Assembly (NCBI GenBank): GCA_020740775.1
Contig: JAHEWK010000014.1
Span: forward strand, 1,488,001-1,552,000
Source: Ilyonectria destructans
Lineage: Eukaryota > Ascomycota > Sordariomycetes > Hypocreales > Nectriaceae
Direction of reading: 5' to 3'
DNA: 64,000 nucleotides
The position numbers and the translations under genes were made by a program. Under the pieces are notes generated by a model. It made no database searches and was not told the origin of the DNA. It saw only the letters and a program-made list of their open reading frames with translations. This document shows, piece after piece, positions 22,400 to 34,430 of this stretch (the first letter of the stretch is position 1; each line of letters begins with the position of its first letter).

Positions 22400-23500
22400 C
22401 AATGGGCGGGCCGATCACCTTCCCCGACAGGGATCTAATCGCTCTGCTTCCCGGCCGCTAAAACGGCCCAAGGCCCCCTGTCCCCTTTGTTCGTGCGGCC
22501 CCTGCCCATGTCCCATCTCCATCCGAGAGCTCTAGTGCTCCAGTGCTCCAGTCTCCCTCCAGTGGTGCTCTTCAGCGCTCCAGCGGGTGTGCTCCAGCGT
22601 CCCTCAGTGGACTCCACCACCACCACCCACTTGCACCAACCTTGTCGACGCCTCCAATGCCAATCCCTGTCTCTATCGCTCAATTCTTTTCTTGATCTGT
22701 AACTTTTTCTGCCCGTGAGCTTTTGTGATCCGATGTGATTTCATTTAGAGCATCAATTGCAAGTCCGGCCACGGCCACGGCCCCTTCCGTCTTATTAGTC
22801 GGTCTGCACACCATCGACTAATCGACTGAGGAGGCGTTGCCGTGCTTCACTACTATCGACTTGCCACTGCAGCTTGTCTGTTCCTGGCTGCGCGTCCCTG
22901 ACGATGGCTGCTCTTATCCCCTCTGGGACTGCTCCACCACTTTTACTTGTCCGCATCCACGTCGTGAATGGTGGACCTCATATTCCTTTTGGTCTCTTTG
23001 TCTCTTTGTCTCTTTGTCTGCTGCTGCCTTTCCACACACGTGCAGACACGATCTATGATTTGCTTTTTGCAATACGCCGTCAAGGTTGCTGTAATACCAC
23101 CACACTACCACACACAACCACATAGAACCACACACACACACACACACACATTATTCTCACATCATCTCCATTAAGATTTCGACGACATCTCCAACATGCA
23201 CCCTCGTTGTCACAACCTCCATTGTGCCCTTGGCAATTATCCAAACTCCGCGCCGTTTCTTTCAGCCCCTCGTGCCTTGTTCCGTTTTAGCATGGGTCCA
23301 GGTTTAGCATGGGCATGGGCTTCGGCCGGATGGTCAGTCGTCCGCCATGAGATCGACCACATCGTCCAGGGTCCCCGAATCTCCACTAAACGGCCTCAAC
23401 AGACCATCGAGACAGGCCGTGCGCTCCTTGAGATCGTGGATTCTCCAGCCTCGTGGCACCGATCATGCGAAGAAAGAGTCACGGACTGTCGCCGGTAACT
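22400..23500 (+). promoter_or_regulatory. C/T-rich, leader-like stretch; possible unannotated transcription unit
   Basis: The plus strand is strongly C/T- then CA-rich for about 700 bp. It includes three copies of gtctcttt (23000-23020) and a CA microsatellite, then ends ...catctccaacATG at 23196. That is how leaders of fungal genes look. The open frame from 23196 codes for only 100 residues without a recognisable domain, and I could not extend it by splicing. Either the gene is unknown or the transcript is non-coding. Confidence 0.3.
23129..23150. repeat. CA dinucleotide microsatellite, 11 units
   Basis: Uninterrupted (CA)11 within the C/A-rich leader-like stretch. Confidence 0.9.
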
Positions 23501-26500
23501 CCGCTACAAATCCCGAACCTGGCCTGTCCTGGTTTCATCTTGGCTCCATCTTGGCTCCGGCCTGTTTGTTGGCCTCGTAGGACAGAAACCTCCACTCTTT
23601 CCCTGAATCCCATTACCGGATGCACTTCGTGCGTGCCTGTGCATGGACAAAAGACTGAGAATTCGTACCAAGCCCTGTCTCAGCGCAAGAAGCCAAGACA
23701 GGCAGGATGGCTTACACCTTCAGGGCTAGTGCGCCGCCCCCAGCAAGCCAGTCCGTCCCTGCCGCTCTGTTATACCTGCCTGTTCTACATACATAGTAGT
23801 ATTCGTATGTCAATCCCTCCCGCGCCTCACCTCCGATCGATCGAACAAGCGCCATGCTGTTCAACCGCTCGGCTACGCCACGACGGTCTCTGAGGCCCAC
23901 CCTCACCGCGCGTTTCCCACTAATCAACGGTCTCGCCTCGCTCCCAGTTCCCAGTTCCCGCGGTTGCGTTGTCTTTTGGGGCTGGCAGCTTGTAGTCGGT
24001 GTGCGTGTGGCTTCGTGGCAACAATATCTGCCGTGCTTCCCGGCGGCCGGCAGACTCGAGGTCCGAAAAGGCGGACATGGACGGAGAAGAGTGGTTCTGG
24101 GGTCCCGCCATGAGCTCAATGACTCAGCTCCAGCTCAGTTACCCGCCCGTGGAAGCTAGTTCACCGTTCTCTTCAGTCGCTACGTGGAGCATTCTCTCTT
24201 CCAAAGGCCATTGATCAGTTTTTGGGTGCAGGTATAAGTGGACTTCTCCGCAAAACTCAATTGCGGCTGCACGCACTCTACATATAAAGCGCGCCTCGGC
24301 GACTGCGCAGCTTTCAAAACAGCCATCAAAAGCCTTCTGTGTCGCAAAAGTCCCGGGGATCCTGGATTTTGCAGACATGTCTCGCCGGGATGCTGCTTTC
24401 CAATGCCTTGGCTGAGGCCTGATACCCCGCGGCCCATCTCCAGCCTCGCCGCAGCCTCACGGCGCTGGTTTGAGGTTGCGGTTGTCTGAGCGCGCAGAGA
24501 GCCCCTGGCAATGGAACCTCGACAAGCCCCGACCTCTTTTCTCTGGTCTTTCTCTCCTTGCATCCCGTAACTGCTGTCCCACCCGTCTTGATCCTTCGGA
24601 TGTCATCCACTCACGGCAGAGTCCCGGCCCGTGACCTGATCACCCATCACCCCACACCAAGATGGATGTTGGCTCTAGCAAGCCGGCCTGGTGCAAAGCG
24701 GACGTCAATCCGGCCGCGGGCCATCCGGTGGCGCGGCCTCGTCGATTGGGGCGATAACCTGCGGCCCAAACCGCGGCCAGGCTGACGGGGTCGCTGCTGG
24801 TGATGTTGGGACGCCACCGCATCTTATCAGTTCTGCGGCCAGGTGGGGAAGCTCAATCGCTTGCGCCAGGCGCGCATCTTTGAGTGTAACGCTACCGTAG
24901 TAAGCCATGAGGCTTGATGTAGAAGCCGACCCCGTGATAAACTCCGCAGCCACTTCCCCGGCCGTCTGTGTATGCGGTGAGCTTGCTCCGTCTCTTGAGA
25001 CTCTGTGATGGTCTGATCGGGGCATGCCGGCTTCAGGCTTGCCATGTCATCCATCGAATGTCACGCTTTGAACAGCACACCCTAGCAAGATCCATGTTGC
25101 TGGAGATGAATATTAGTATCCGCGATAGGGCAAGGTGAAGACATCAATAATCAATGTCACTCTGGCCCGCCAAGTTCTTCCATTAACCTTCCACGCAGCT
25201 GTTCCCCTCTCCTCGCCACTTCGTCATACTTGTCAGAAGTCACCTGTGCTGATGTGGCAATTACCCCTCAGATTCAGCTTAATCTCCACAACTCTTCTCC
25301 CCCATTTGATACTCGGCCCTCAAGCCCCGTGGCAATTCTCACCGGCGGTCACAACTGGATGCTCCTCTCAGACTTCATGAGCTGAGTCCCGTGAGGCAAC
25401 GGGCCAAGATTTCAGCTAGTTGACGAGTCCAGCACTAGCGGGTTGGGGGCGAGCTCACCCCTGTCAGCACAATCCATGTCAATCTCACAGGGACGCGGCT
25501 GGCCCTTGGTGGCGATGGAGGTCTCAAAAAGGTCCAACGGGGACCACGTCCGATGGCCCAAGGCCCCCGCGTCCCTTGAAATGCGGGAGTGACGGAGCCG
25601 TTGGTTCCAAAGTGCAACATTCCGTCGCCGCACAGCCGCGCCCGCTATAGCAGCCGCACCCTCCAGTCGCATCTGTTTTGCTGGAATCCTGCCTACATTG
25701 TCCCTCAGCAGCCCCACGATTCATGGCCAACGTGGGTGACAGGTCGGGGTGCTGTGACTGAGCTGCGTGAACGCAGTGGAGTTAGGTCCATGAGGGGGGG
25801 CACTAGCATCAACATCTCCTCTGTCACAGCATGGATGTTGGTGATGGTTGCAGATCGCCTTAGCCCGCTTCGGCAGCGGGACCTGGAGTGATATCACGCC
25901 GAGGGATGTGATCAGCAATTTCGACATTGGGTCTACGAGGTATGTACTCCGTTGAGGTCTTCGGAGGCTAGGACGAACTCAGCATTATTTCCATCCATGT
26001 TTCCCTTGTCAACTTGCCGGAGCGGGCGCAGTTTCGATGGCACTTAGTTAGCGAAACTAAAAGTCAAAGCCGATACCCCAGCCCATGGTCCGTCGGTCCA
26101 CCGTCTGGTTCCCGTCAATTTTCCATCTTTGCACGTATTGAACAGACGCGGGCCGGCACAGAGGCGCACACTCCAACGTCCTCGTGGTTGCCACACGACA
26201 ACCCCTACAATCACTATTGCACTTCTGCACTTCTGCCATCCCCCTCACGAAAGTCGAGATGTGAAACATTCACGTCCCCCCATTCTGCACTGCCCGAGTC
26301 TAAACTTGGACGCAGAGCCCCCTCACCATGCGCTGCACTAACCAGGCCATAAACAGCATCCCGACAGAATCCTGCTCGATATCACTCGCGAAATAAGGTC
26401 CAATTGGAACGGAGCCGCACCGCGGGGATTCGTCGCCGTGCACCAAATGAAAGACGCCGCCGCTGCTTCGCTCACGCCATTGGACCGTCACTTGTCGCAG

Positions 26501-27000
26501 ATGGGTTGCGGGGGAAACCTCAGGACTGCAGGCCATCTTATGCGTGAATGCGATCTGAGAACCCACGGTTGATCGGCCGAGTGGTGCGTTTAGTCACCTA
26601 CTTGCCCGCTCAGTTGTTGGCCATCACACCCATTCTTTTCTTCGGCGTCGCCGGCGTGGAAACGTCTGTGCATGAAATGCAAGAGGGATTGGCCGCTTGT
26701 GATCGGCCGACTGTGACCTTGATCCCCTGCTCGTCACATCTACGGCACATCTTTCAACAGCATGAGGGGTTCAATTGGGCTCACCTTATCAGGCAGTAAG
26801 CAAAAGAGAGAGAAGAGACGACAAAGGAGCCATTAAGTTATCGGCCGGTTTTTAGTACTGGATCCGGATACAATCGAGGTATCAACAACACTATGCATTG
26901 GTAGCTTTGTGTAGGTATCTTTGGTGTGTGTCTTTGCGTAGGGGTCTTGCGTAAGGATCTTTGCGTAGGGATCTTTTGCGTCTGTTGGTGCCATCGCCAA
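23501..27000. other. Intergenic, no supported gene
   Basis: Mixed composition with short frames on both strands and none with a recognisable domain or convincing splice structure. An imperfect tandem repeat lies at its right end. Confidence 0.45.
26904..26985. repeat. Imperfect tandem repeat built on tttgcgtaggGatctt
   Basis: About five degenerate copies of a unit near 16 bp (variants: ttgtgtaggtatctt, tttgcgtaggggtctt, ttgcgtaaggatctt, tttgcgtagggatctt). Lies in the gene desert; function unknown. Confidence 0.65.
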
Positions 27001-30000
27001 GTCATGGCTCTCCGGCCCCCAACATTGAGCCATTTAATCATTCATGACACCAATTAGCAAGTTTGCAGGATACTCCCAGTGAAAACATATTGCGTTACAT
27101 ATAGAATATATATCGTTAGCCCGTGGCACTGTAACATGTAGTTGGGTCCATTACCTACCATTTGGTCATGTCTAGGTTCAACGCGTGATCAGCGATGAGA
27201 CTTGGGGCAATTCAACTAAAAAAAAAGTTCGCAGGCGTAGTACCTACCCTACCTTTGAACTCCTCAATTTCAGCCAATTTCTTGGCCGATAGTTTAGGAG
27301 CTGAGGAGTCATGTTCAAGAAGTTTCTAATCCAATAAATGTCAGCCCATTTCTGCTACATGTGTCTGAGAGAACCAAACTTTTATTCTCAACTCCGCTTC
27401 TACTTCTTCAAACCTCTTATTCGTTTGAAATACGATGTGTGTTGCAGGCGTCCCAAGAAATGAGGTTGAATGTGTGGCTCCATCATTTGAGTTCCAGTGT
27501 CTGCGTTCCTTTGTTAAAGCTCCATTGTGTGAGAAGCTTATCATCAGTAAGCTTTTACTAGTCCAATATGTCCTGGTTTCACCGGCTGCGTATGCGACTA
27601 GACTAAGCCTCACTGTTCAGATACGTGATGGCAGACGGTCTGACTTGGTCAATTGTGGAGAAGCATGTGGTCCGGGGGTACTCAGGTGATAAACTCGGTC
27701 GGGGTCGTATGCAGCCAAATTATGGAATGAACCAGGTAGCTATATCTCGGATATTAAAGTTTTTTGGTGCAGCTGCTAGTATTTTTATTAATGGAGATAT
27801 ATGCCAAGAAAGTAGAAGTCAAAGGCATATGAGGACAATGGTATTGTTTCTACGTACTCATCCCAATCAAGACATCAAGGAACTCTATTCCGTGAGGCTC
27901 ACATATGAAACCCATTGCTCACAATCCTAGAATCAAGCTTAGCACAGGGCTAATTGCTATCATGGACCTCAATACCGAAGGAGGGAGTTGCGAAATAGGG
28001 TAACAAGGGGCTATTAGACGAAGTAACTTATTCGCTGGAGATCCAACTTAGTTCGGGCCGCGCCCAAGATACAGAGAGAGTACGAAACCCCAATAGTAAG
28101 TCAAGGGAAATGAGCCCCAGGCAGTGACCTGGATACCTATAGAACAAGCTGACTGGTAGATCAAGTGACTTGATCAGATGTTTCTAATGGCAACCTGCTG
28201 GAAAGAAGAAAAGAAAAGAAAAGAGACAAGAGCTACTGCTACAACTGTGGTGTTAAAAATAAGGCAGAACAAAACGTGTACTTTCAAGTTGAAGAGAGGG
28301 AAATCATGCCCTGCTGATTACTTGAGCACTGTGGTCACTTCAAGTCGCAGTAGCTTGTCTTGGCAGGCAGCCTAACAGTCGTTGAAGCTCCAGGGTACTC
28401 ACCAGCATCATAGCAGTAACGACTACTGCTACCATTCCCAAATATCTCAAACAACTATCGGGGCATAGCTGTCGCCCAATAAACTCTCTCACTATCTCCA
28501 ACAGCATTTGAAGAATCTTAAGCAGCAGGCATCATATGGAAATTCGCCGGGAAATGATGAACAACCCCAACTCGAACAGTCTACCCAACACTTTTTCTAG
28601 TATGCTAGGGCAATTATATATCGTCATCAGAAGCCATAGCTTTATTCAATATCTTGTCGGATAGACCGAAGAAACGCGGCAGTGTATACAGGGTAAAAGA
28701 AACAGCGAGAAGCTCTACCCAGCACCAGATTGTCTAATAATAGAGCCAGTTAGTTCAAGCAACTACCTCATATTATTCTATGCAATACCCTTGTGGAATA
28801 CTCTGTCAGATAAATAGCAGCGGCGCACTAGATGATGCTCCACAAAAACACTCAATCAGGTCTCATACCTTGTCCGATGACTCGAAACCAACAAACGATT
28901 CCAAGTACTTTCATTTACATTTATCATAGTCTTGGACCATTTGAGTCCGTTTCTTCAGTCCACTTGATCTGGCAACTGCACAATCGATGTTTCTCATGAG
29001 TTGTCAGACGGAGGACATTAATTCGTGTCTACTTCACCAGACGGTCGAATACGGATTCTCCAAGACAAGTTGGAGGCGACGAATGGACTATAGGATCTAC
29101 AAGCACAGAGTATTTTCAACCTCTCCATTGCAGATGAGACGTAACCATTCATTGACAGCTTCGTCACGGTTTTCTCATCAGGAAGCACCCAAGAACTTAC
29201 CCAGTCCAAACCCTCCGGAAATTGTACAAGTGAGAAAGGAGAACAGGAACACTTCCTTGACAACGCCAATGATCACTATTACGGTACCCAGAGCTTCCAC
29301 GCTAGAGTATTTGTACCTGCTGGATGATATGGGACCCAGACACGATGACTCAATTGCAAGGTATTTCGAATGTCGACGAGGCAGATGATGGGCGTCGACA
29401 TCGAACGAGTCTATTTGCTTCCTTCGATGAACTTTGACATAACGGACGTTACGACGAGATTCACACTCTAAACCTTCACGACCTCGCTTTCAAGTCATAT
29501 ACGGAAAGTTCGACATGAAATACGTCGAGGTACTAGCGTTTAATATGTGTGGGAGGGGATGTATCTAGTAAGAGTCTTGTTTTGTGCTCTCTGCCTTTGT
29601 CAATCGGGGAAGCATTACAATTCCCATGTCCCCATTAGTGACCGGGCATAAGGACAACTCTCAACGACTAAAGTCCACAGCATCAGAGCTTGTGTCTGGA
29701 AGGACTCGAGTTCACCTGCACCATCGCCCGCACCAGTCGTCATCGTCGGCCCAGGGAAGTTCCGACAGGACAGCTGGATCGGCTTCGCTACGTACCTCCG
29801 AGGTTGGGACAGAATCGACAGGGTTGTCACTGCCGAGGCTATCTGGTATTTGATGATACAGATGAATTATGCCGCTCCCTTCGGCGCATTGAGACAGAAA
29901 CAACCTAGTTCTCCCTTGAAGACCATGTATGACGGCTAAGCTCCCTCCCTCCTTGGAAGCAGCTTTCAAGCAGCTAGATGTAGTTATCGACGCCATTATT

Positions 30001-31300
30001 GTACGGGCGTAGACCACCAACTTAGCCCCCGCTATCCAGGTACAAAAGCGAGTGCTTGTATTTGATAGAGTTCTACGCAATTATCATTTCAGATACTCTC
30101 CTCTTGGAGCCTCGGGATTTTCAACGAGAGGTAGTTATGTCTTCGTATACTAATCTATCCCGGTCTCCATATCCTAGGCAGTTCCATCATGAAGAGCGCC
30201 TAGTTGAAGTCGGCGCATGCTTCGAGAGCGTCTCGTTTGATAATCACCGTCAGAAGGAGGATATTTCTGTTCTCTCAACGATGTCACTAACATTCTTTCT
30301 AAGTATTTGCACAATGTAGTCGGGGACGTAGAGTTGGTACAAAGTTGGAGCGCTCCCTCGTCTCGATATACCCTCAAGAGAAAAGGATAGCTGTATTATA
30401 AAAGACATACTCATCATTCCCAAAGGGCAGCCTTCCACCGCTTCAATAAAATCATCGGCTTTCAATCCAATAGATGTTCACTCTTTGGCCTTTCTCTCAA
30501 CCAGATTGTCTCACAGACCCTCGCCTTCGGTAATGTCCTATCCTTCTCAGACTACTTCCCATGGTAAAATGGTCATCACGACCCCTACTAGATTTCCCCG
30601 TGATATGCAACGAAAATCAAGCCTCCTATCACGGCCAGGTTGCGAGTCGCCTTCAGAGCTGGTACATAGTCACCCAGCGCTATCAATCAATACATCACCT
30701 ACCTGCCGCTCCGAGCCTCGGATGAACGTGCACATGGGATATCATCTAGAACTCTCATATCGACACGCCGTGTCTTTCCAACAATAGGCCCCGATCTCCC
30801 TCTGCCCGGCCCACGCCCAAGCCTGCTTCCATCTGTCCTTGAAGGCAGAACCATCCCGTGCAATCCAGACTTCCCTCGTGCGACTCACATGACCCCCTTC
30901 CAAAGCACGCACTGCCACCGATATCAATGACTGGTCTCCCTCCGCGTTGACGTCCGGCACTCTCGGCCATGTGATGAGGCTCGGTCCAGCACGGGGCCGC
31001 GGCCAGCGAAACAGAGTGCGGTGGTGTCAAGTGCATCTGTATCCGTCCAGGCGCCTTGACCGCCGACGACTAGGGCTGGGGGCCTGTGACTTATCAGAGT
31101 AAAGTAGCTTAGGCAGCGATAGCAGCCTCGGAATCTTAGACATTTTGGCTGGGAAATGGGTCACTAGATCAAACGGTATGTCACCCGAGGCAGCCAAGGC
31201 GCCAAAGTCATGTGAACACAGCACGTCACCAAAAGAGTCAAGGTTGTAGTAAAAAGCCATCAATTGTAATTGCGAGGGTATCTAAGGACCAACCAGCTGC
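27001..31300. other. Lower-GC stretch with broken frames
   Basis: Base composition falls to roughly 45% GC against 55-60% in the flanks. Many frames show protein-like runs interrupted by stops, and no intact gene can be built. CpA and TpG dinucleotides are still plentiful, so strong repeat-induced point mutation is not evident. It may contain decayed gene or transposon sequence. Confidence 0.35.
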
Positions 31301-32497
31301 GTGGTGGTCGAAGCCGAGGAAAAAAACTAGCTAAGGTATCTAAACTATGCCCAATAAACCATGATGTCGCCAAAACATGCTGAAACAGGCCCAAGTGCTC
31401 CCATGACATCCAACCCAGTGGTGGGTGGAGTAGTAATAAGCCAAGATGTATTTCCCATGCTCCCATGCCCGAGTGATTCCCGTGCCAATGCCCGTTGTTG
31501 CCATGAAAGAAAACCCAAAAGATGATGAGAGAAAACAAGACTCCAGCGCTAGGTATGATGCTTCTGGGTAGGTATGCTGCGACCAGTGTCGCAGACCGAA
31601 AACAGGATTATGAGGAAATAGAGAGTTGCCAAAAATAGAATGAAAACGGGAGCAGAATGGGGAGTCGGAACACTCCGCTGAAGACGTGAAAAGAAATCCG
31701 AAAATCCGAAAAGTATCCACCAAATAAAGTCCATGAAGAATGTGGAGGGTGGAGGGAAGAGGGTGAAGCTGACAAAAGCACATGGGCTTTGTCACAAGCC
31801 CGACCAGCCGAAGGATGAAGCCGGAAGCGCAAAGGCAGAAGCGGGGCGGCTGATTGCAGCCCTTATCCGGCGCGGAGGGACTTTGCCCCACTCCTGGCAT
31901 CGCCATCTACCCGGCGAGCGACCGAGGGTTCGGCACCGGTCGGAACGATGGCCTCCACTTTGGCCTTCCACGTCTGCCCGCCTTTCTGAGTCATGCCTTT
32001 TGGGGTTGCGTTGCAGTCAGCCCTTGGCATCCCCGTGCCACGTTGTAGGCTACCTCGGGTGCGCATCAGTTGCGGTGTGTTGTGGGGGTGGCCGGAATCG
32101 CCTTGATCGCCGTTGGCCCGTTCCGCCAGGCGAATGTCGTCATCGCCAGTGAATAGAGTGTTGGGTATTAAGCTGCTGTCGAGTGTTGCGCCAGCGCGTA
32201 TGAGTAGGTAGTGTCGTAGTCGATGAGATCCGAAATGGGATCTTGGATTATCGTAGTAGTGTTGAATTGTAGATTGTTGGGGTGTGCATCGGTGTTATTG
32301 TGCATCTGCCCTATCGAGTGGGTACTTGTGTGCGGTGTGTATTGTGGGGGTATCTTGGGTATCGTATCGCCAGTAGTTTGTGCAAAAAAAGCAGCCTAGT
32401 TGTGTGTAAGTGCACTGCGCGGTGGGTTGCAAAATGATTCAACTTACGCTGCCATAAAAGTCGTTAAGTCGTCAAGAGCATATTGTGCTCGGCCATG
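31301..32497. other. Intergenic, 3' flank of the small Ser-rich gene
   Basis: The right part is probably the 3' UTR of the minus-strand gene ending at 32498. A minus-strand open frame at 31340-31906 lacks any recognisable domain. No other feature was seen. Confidence 0.45.
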
Positions 32498-32971
32498 TTA
32501 CTCCGCGATGGGAGCCATGGAGCTGAGCTTGCTCTTGGGACTCTTCTTGGAGCTAGGGCTGCTCTTGCGCTGCTTGCGGGCGGCGGCGGCGCGACGGCGC
32601 TCCTTCTCGGAGACGATGCCGCGGACAAACTCTCGCTGCATGGCCAGGCGCTCACGCTCCATCTCGAGGATCTCAGCGTCGGTGATGATGTGAGGAGGAG
32701 AGATGGCACCCTGGGAGTGGGCGGGTGAAGAGGCGCTGCCGGCACTGGAGACGGAGCGGGTGTCGTCGTCGAAGGGATCGCTGAGGAAGAGATCGTCGTC
32801 GGAGAGATAGGACGTCGGGCGCTCCTCGCGGTCAGACTCGGAGAGGGAAGACCGGCGAGGCCACGAGGGAAAGGCGCAGGTGGAGTCGTGAGCGCTGAGG
32901 CTGCGGGAGGTGATATCCATGGGTGCTGAAGCAGCACACATGGAGCTGTAGGACCCGTATGAACCAAACAT
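32498..32971 (-). CDS. Small conserved serine-rich protein of unknown function
   Basis: Intronless, 157 residues from ATG 32971; the frame is open far upstream but that part is low-complexity repeat translation. The N-terminus is Ser/Tyr-rich (MFGSYGSYSSMCAASAPMDI). The middle is acidic with the phrase YLSDDDLFLSDPFDDDTRS (55-73). Residues ~97-135 form a predicted charged helix (EILEMERERLAMQREFVRGI, then a basic EKERRR stretch). The tail is Ser/Lys-rich (SSKKSPKSKLSSMAPIAE) and could act as a nuclear localisation signal. There is no transmembrane segment or signal peptide. I recall similar short proteins in Sordariomycetes, but no function. It is the only gene I can support between 19.2 and 45.1 kb, and its upstream region carries a 10-bp tandem repeat. 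Confidence 0.72.
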   Translation of the reverse strand: MFGSYGSYSSMCAASAPMDITSRSLSAHDSTCAFPSWPRRSSLSESDREERPTSYLSDDDLFLSDPFDDDTRSVSSAGSASSPAHSQGAISPPHIITDAEILEMERERLAMQREFVRGIVSEKERRRAAAARKQRKSSPSSKKSPKSKLSSMAPIAE

Positions 32972-33460
32972 GGTTGCGGTTGTGAGTTGGGTCGGGGTGG
33001 TGTAAGTCGAGATGGGAGAGTTGAGGTGAGCGGAGGTGGATGCTCGAGGCAGATGCCTTCTTCTTGATCGAAGTAATAAGTCGAAGCTTTGGTTCTTGGT
33101 GGAGAGTCGGAATGATGGGGTCCTGGGAGGATAACCGGGGATGCGGGTGTTATAAAGGCAACGATGAGGCCGACCAGGACCAAGACGCGCAGCCGGCAAG
33201 CCTGGGGGTGTGAGGAACGTGCCTGGAGGCGGCGTGGAGGGGCGTGGGCGTGAGGCGTGGGAGAGAGGCCCGTGGAAGGGTGGGAGGGTGTGGCGATTGC
33301 CGGAGGGAGTGTGGGAGTGGGAGGGAGCGTGTGGGTGTGCTGGGCGTGTGTGTGTCATGGGCTGAATGAGGGACCGACTGGGAGAAAAGAGGCGTGTGGG
33401 AGAGTGGAGGTGTGGGTTGCGGCGAAGATTTCCCAGACGGATTTGCCAGCAAGGGTCCAG

Positions 33461-33577
33461 CACCCAAACACCCAAGCAAAGGACCCCCAAGCAAGCTCCC
33501 AAAGCAAGTACCCAAGCACCCGAGCAAGCTCCCAAGCAAGCACCCAAGCAAGCTCCCAAGCAAGCACCCAAGCACCC
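33461..33577. repeat. 10-bp tandem repeat array, unit CCCAAGCAAG / CCCAAGCACC
   Basis: About eleven degenerate copies of a 10-bp unit, alternating CAAGCTCCCAAG and CAAGCACCCAAG. They lie about 490-610 bp upstream of the small Ser-rich gene, in its probable promoter or leader. Confidence 0.8.
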
Positions 33578-33890
33578 TGGGAGACCCGTCAGGTCGGGCG
33601 GCGGGATGCGCTCTGCCTGCCAGCTCCTCGGCGAACATTCCCGACCCCCTCGCCCTCCGCTCTCGCTAGGTAGCCTGGACAGTTCGCCGAGGAGCCTACG
33701 GTCTACTACGGAACGGAAAACGGAACCTACTACGGGGTAAAGGGAGGGGGTGGGTTGCACTACGGAGCAGGACCCTTCTCGCGCCGCGGGAGAAGGGAGC
33801 GGTGGAAGAGAGCCACGAGGCGTACGAGTAATGAATGCGGAGGAGAGGGAGAGCTTGGCTGCCTACCTTAGGGGGGAAGCCTATCCGTCA

Positions 33891-33950
33891 CTGTCGGACC
33901 GTCACTGTCGGAGCGACACGCTGTCGGAGCGACGACGCTCTGTCGGAGCG
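33891..33950. repeat. Degenerate tandem repeat, unit CTGTCGGAGCGAC
   Basis: Four related copies (ctgtcggaccgtca, ctgtcggagcgaca, ctgtcggagcgacg, ctgtcggagcgata) with variable spacers. Confidence 0.65.
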
Positions 33951-34383
33951 ATACGGTGCCACCAAGACGAGAATGGAAAAAAGGAAGGGCAGCGGATCCG
34001 ACGCTTCGAGTAGCCCGGGTTGCGGGAATCGCAAAAAGAAAAAAAGAAAAGACGTGCTGGAAGATGCCGGGGGTGGCTTGCCCCCGTTGCCGGAGACGAA
34101 TTTCCTCCCCCAGATAGGAAGTTTTAACGCAACCCGCGTCCTTGGGCCCGTGGGCGCCTTTGGCTTCCCCCTGCTGGTTTAGGCTGAGCTGGGGGAGAGA
34201 CCCGCGGGGGGGAGATTTCGTTGCTTGTCTTGTCTTGCTTCTTCGTTTCTTTTTGCCCGAGCAGCATCGGGGAAAGATGAAAGACGACATGTCAAAATCA
34301 GGGCGGCGACGGCGAGAGGCGAGACTCTGCCTGGCAACCAAACAGAAAACAAGGGGTGCGCGCCGAGTCTGAGGGCGAAAGGT

Positions 34384-34430
34384 CTCGAGTCGAGTCGAGC
34401 CGAGTCGAGTCCCGTCGAGTCGCGAGTCGA
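34384..34430. repeat. GAGTC pentanucleotide repeat
   Basis: Runs of cgagtcgagtcgag with interruptions (about eight GAGTC or GAGCC units), intergenic. Confidence 0.65.

Larger units (their letters stand above)
19156..22400. other. Intergenic, GC-rich, no supported gene
   Basis: The segment to about 20500 is C/T-rich on the minus strand, as expected for promoter and leader of the WD40 gene. Beyond that there are long but low-complexity open frames on both strands and several short tandem repeats. I recognise no domain. Confidence 0.5.

Noticed and set aside
28200..28330. CYNCG phrase resembling a retroelement zinc knuckle
   Set aside because: The remaining ligands (GHxxxxC) are absent and the surrounding frame is broken; probably coincidence.
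30320..30430. Phrase GALPRLDIPS...DILIIPKG resembling the region before the heme loop of cytochrome P450
   Set aside because: No ExxR, no heme-binding cysteine motif and no continuing P450 sequence in any frame; a short chance match.
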